Made by a program: the position numbers and the translations under genes. This document shows, one piece after another, positions 24,435 to 25,056 of a DNA stretch of 25,056 bases. Each line of letters starts with the position of its first letter. The first letter of the stretch is position 1. This DNA is from Pigoraptor vietnamica (taxonomy: Eukaryota > Opisthokonta > Filasterea), in the NCBI GenBank assembly GCA_943704525.1, contig CALSCQ010002061.1:1-25056 (forward strand). The letters run 5' to 3'. Under the pieces are notes generated by a model, which ran no database searches, had not been told where the DNA came from, and was given only the letters and a program-made list of their open reading frames with translations.

Positions 24435-24552
24435 CGGCGATGCTTCACCGCCAGCGCGGGCACGACGGGATAAGATGCACACAATCGCTGTGGGTTCAAC
24501 CGACCTCCTCGCTTTGTTCGTATTGCGCGGCACACGCGTGTGTCTCTGAATA

Positions 24553-24930
24553 ATGGCGCGGCAGGTCGTCGTCACGGGCATGGACGCATTCCTCGCGGCC
24601 GTGGAGCAGGCGCGCGCGAGCACACCAAAGGCGCGCATCTTTGCGCTGTTCTCGGGCGACGTGGACCCCGCCACGGGAAAGAGCTGGTGCCCGGACTGCG
24701 TGGCGGGTGCGTATGCGCGTGGTGGTCGAAATCGAACTTGTGTCTATGCATCTTCCTTCGCTTTCGCTGTTTGGGGGTGAACTGTGCGTGGGCGTGGTCT
24801 CAGAACGACAGGACCTCGTGGCTAATGCTGCCTGTGTTGGCGCTGCTGTAGCCGAGCCGGTGATTGCGAAGGTTTTTGAGAAGGCGCCGGACGCCGTTCT
24901 CATCAAGTGCTACGTCGGTGCGCGGCCAGA
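24553..24930 (+). CDS. TXNDC17: TXNDC17/TRP14-like thioredoxin domain protein, 5' part
   Basis: Exons 24553-24706 and 24852-24930 are in the window; the rest lies beyond the end. The 77 visible residues begin with a short helix, then the beta strand IFALFSGD and the family-specific active site WCPDC (45-49) followed, across intron 1, by VAAEPVI and a CYVGARPE strand. WCPDC rather than WCGPC marks the TRP14 group, cytosolic oxidoreductases that reduce small disulfides such as cystine with electrons from thioredoxin reductase. The loop before the active site (DVDPATGKS) matches the extended loop of the group. Intron 1 joins in phase 1 and exon 2 ends in phase 2 at a GTGAGT donor. The product is intact as far as it goes. 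Confidence 0.93.
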
Positions 24931-24958
24931 GTGAGTGTTGGCCTCTTTTCGTCGCTTG

Positions 24959-25056
<98 letters not shown>
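24959..25056. repeat. (TG)n microsatellite in TXNDC17 intron 2, at window edge
   Basis: After one CG interruption the tract is clean TG to the last base, so it runs off the window. It begins about 28 bases into the intron that follows the GTGAGT donor at 24931. Confidence 0.97.

Larger units (their letters stand above)
23466..24552. other. divergent intergenic region between LYS2 and TXNDC17
   Basis: No convincing gene is seen in these 1087 bases. They hold a TCACGTG motif (23703-23709), two inverted repeats (23833-23864 and 23925-23973), a TATAAA word (24003-24008) and a perfect ATCACGTGAT palindrome (24425-24434) 119 bases before the TXNDC17 start. Open frames across the area are not supported by motifs or splice pairing. 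Confidence 0.6.

Overview
The window looks like 25 kb of nuclear DNA from a unicellular eukaryote. It is GC-rich, its protein-coding genes are broken by 27 complete spliceosomal introns of about 80-270 nt, and no operons, Shine-Dalgarno sites or bacterial mobile genes are visible. The gene content is unusual in combination: a fungal-type alpha-aminoadipate reductase (LYS2), an animal-type pecanex-like protein 4 (PCNX4) and a TmcB-like multipass PAS protein of a kind known from amoebae, ciliates and other protists. That mix points to a free-living protist, plausibly a unicellular relative of animals and fungi (an alpha-aminoadipate reductase has been reported from Corallochytrium). This placement is inference only. 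The window starts inside a (CT)n tract and ends inside a (TG)n tract, so it may be a whole contig.

Layout from left to right: (CT)n repeat; a short, unclear charged coiled-coil coding remnant (129-528); a 2 kb stretch with no convincing gene; a TmcB-like PAS membrane protein (+, 2548-7789, 4 exons); an orphan four-helix membrane protein (+, 8468-9228, 2 exons); a GT4-family glycosyltransferase (+, 9750-11551, 3 exons); a HutD/Ves-family bicupin (+, 11888-12787, 2 exons); an Mpo1-like/DUF962 membrane protein (-, 12863-13387, 3 small exons, easily missed because no exon is long); PCNX4 (+, 13980-18532, 12 exons); LYS2 (-, 18788-23465, 7 exons); and the 5' part of a TXNDC17-like thioredoxin (+, 24553-24930, continuing beyond the window).

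The genes do not form one pathway. LYS2 makes the semialdehyde intermediate of lysine synthesis. TXNDC17 is a cytosolic disulfide reductase. PCNX4, the Mpo1-like protein, the tetraspan protein and the TmcB-like protein are membrane proteins, with ER or plasma membrane the likely sites. HutD is a soluble cupin whose bacterial relatives are tied to histidine use. Gene pairs HutD/Mpo1-like and PCNX4/LYS2 converge tail to tail; Mpo1-like/PCNX4 and LYS2/TXNDC17 diverge from shared upstream regions.

Exon borders were set by requiring reading-frame continuity, GT/GC-AG ends and continuity of known family motifs recalled from memory; no alignment was run. The most notable observations are two GC-AG introns in one gene, an almost invariant G at donor position +3, two stop-free in-frame introns, a fungal-type lysine pathway gene in an apparently non-fungal setting, a intron-bearing HutD gene, and palindromic islands in the LYS2/TXNDC17 intergenic region. 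I did not find evidence for a wholly new multi-gene system.
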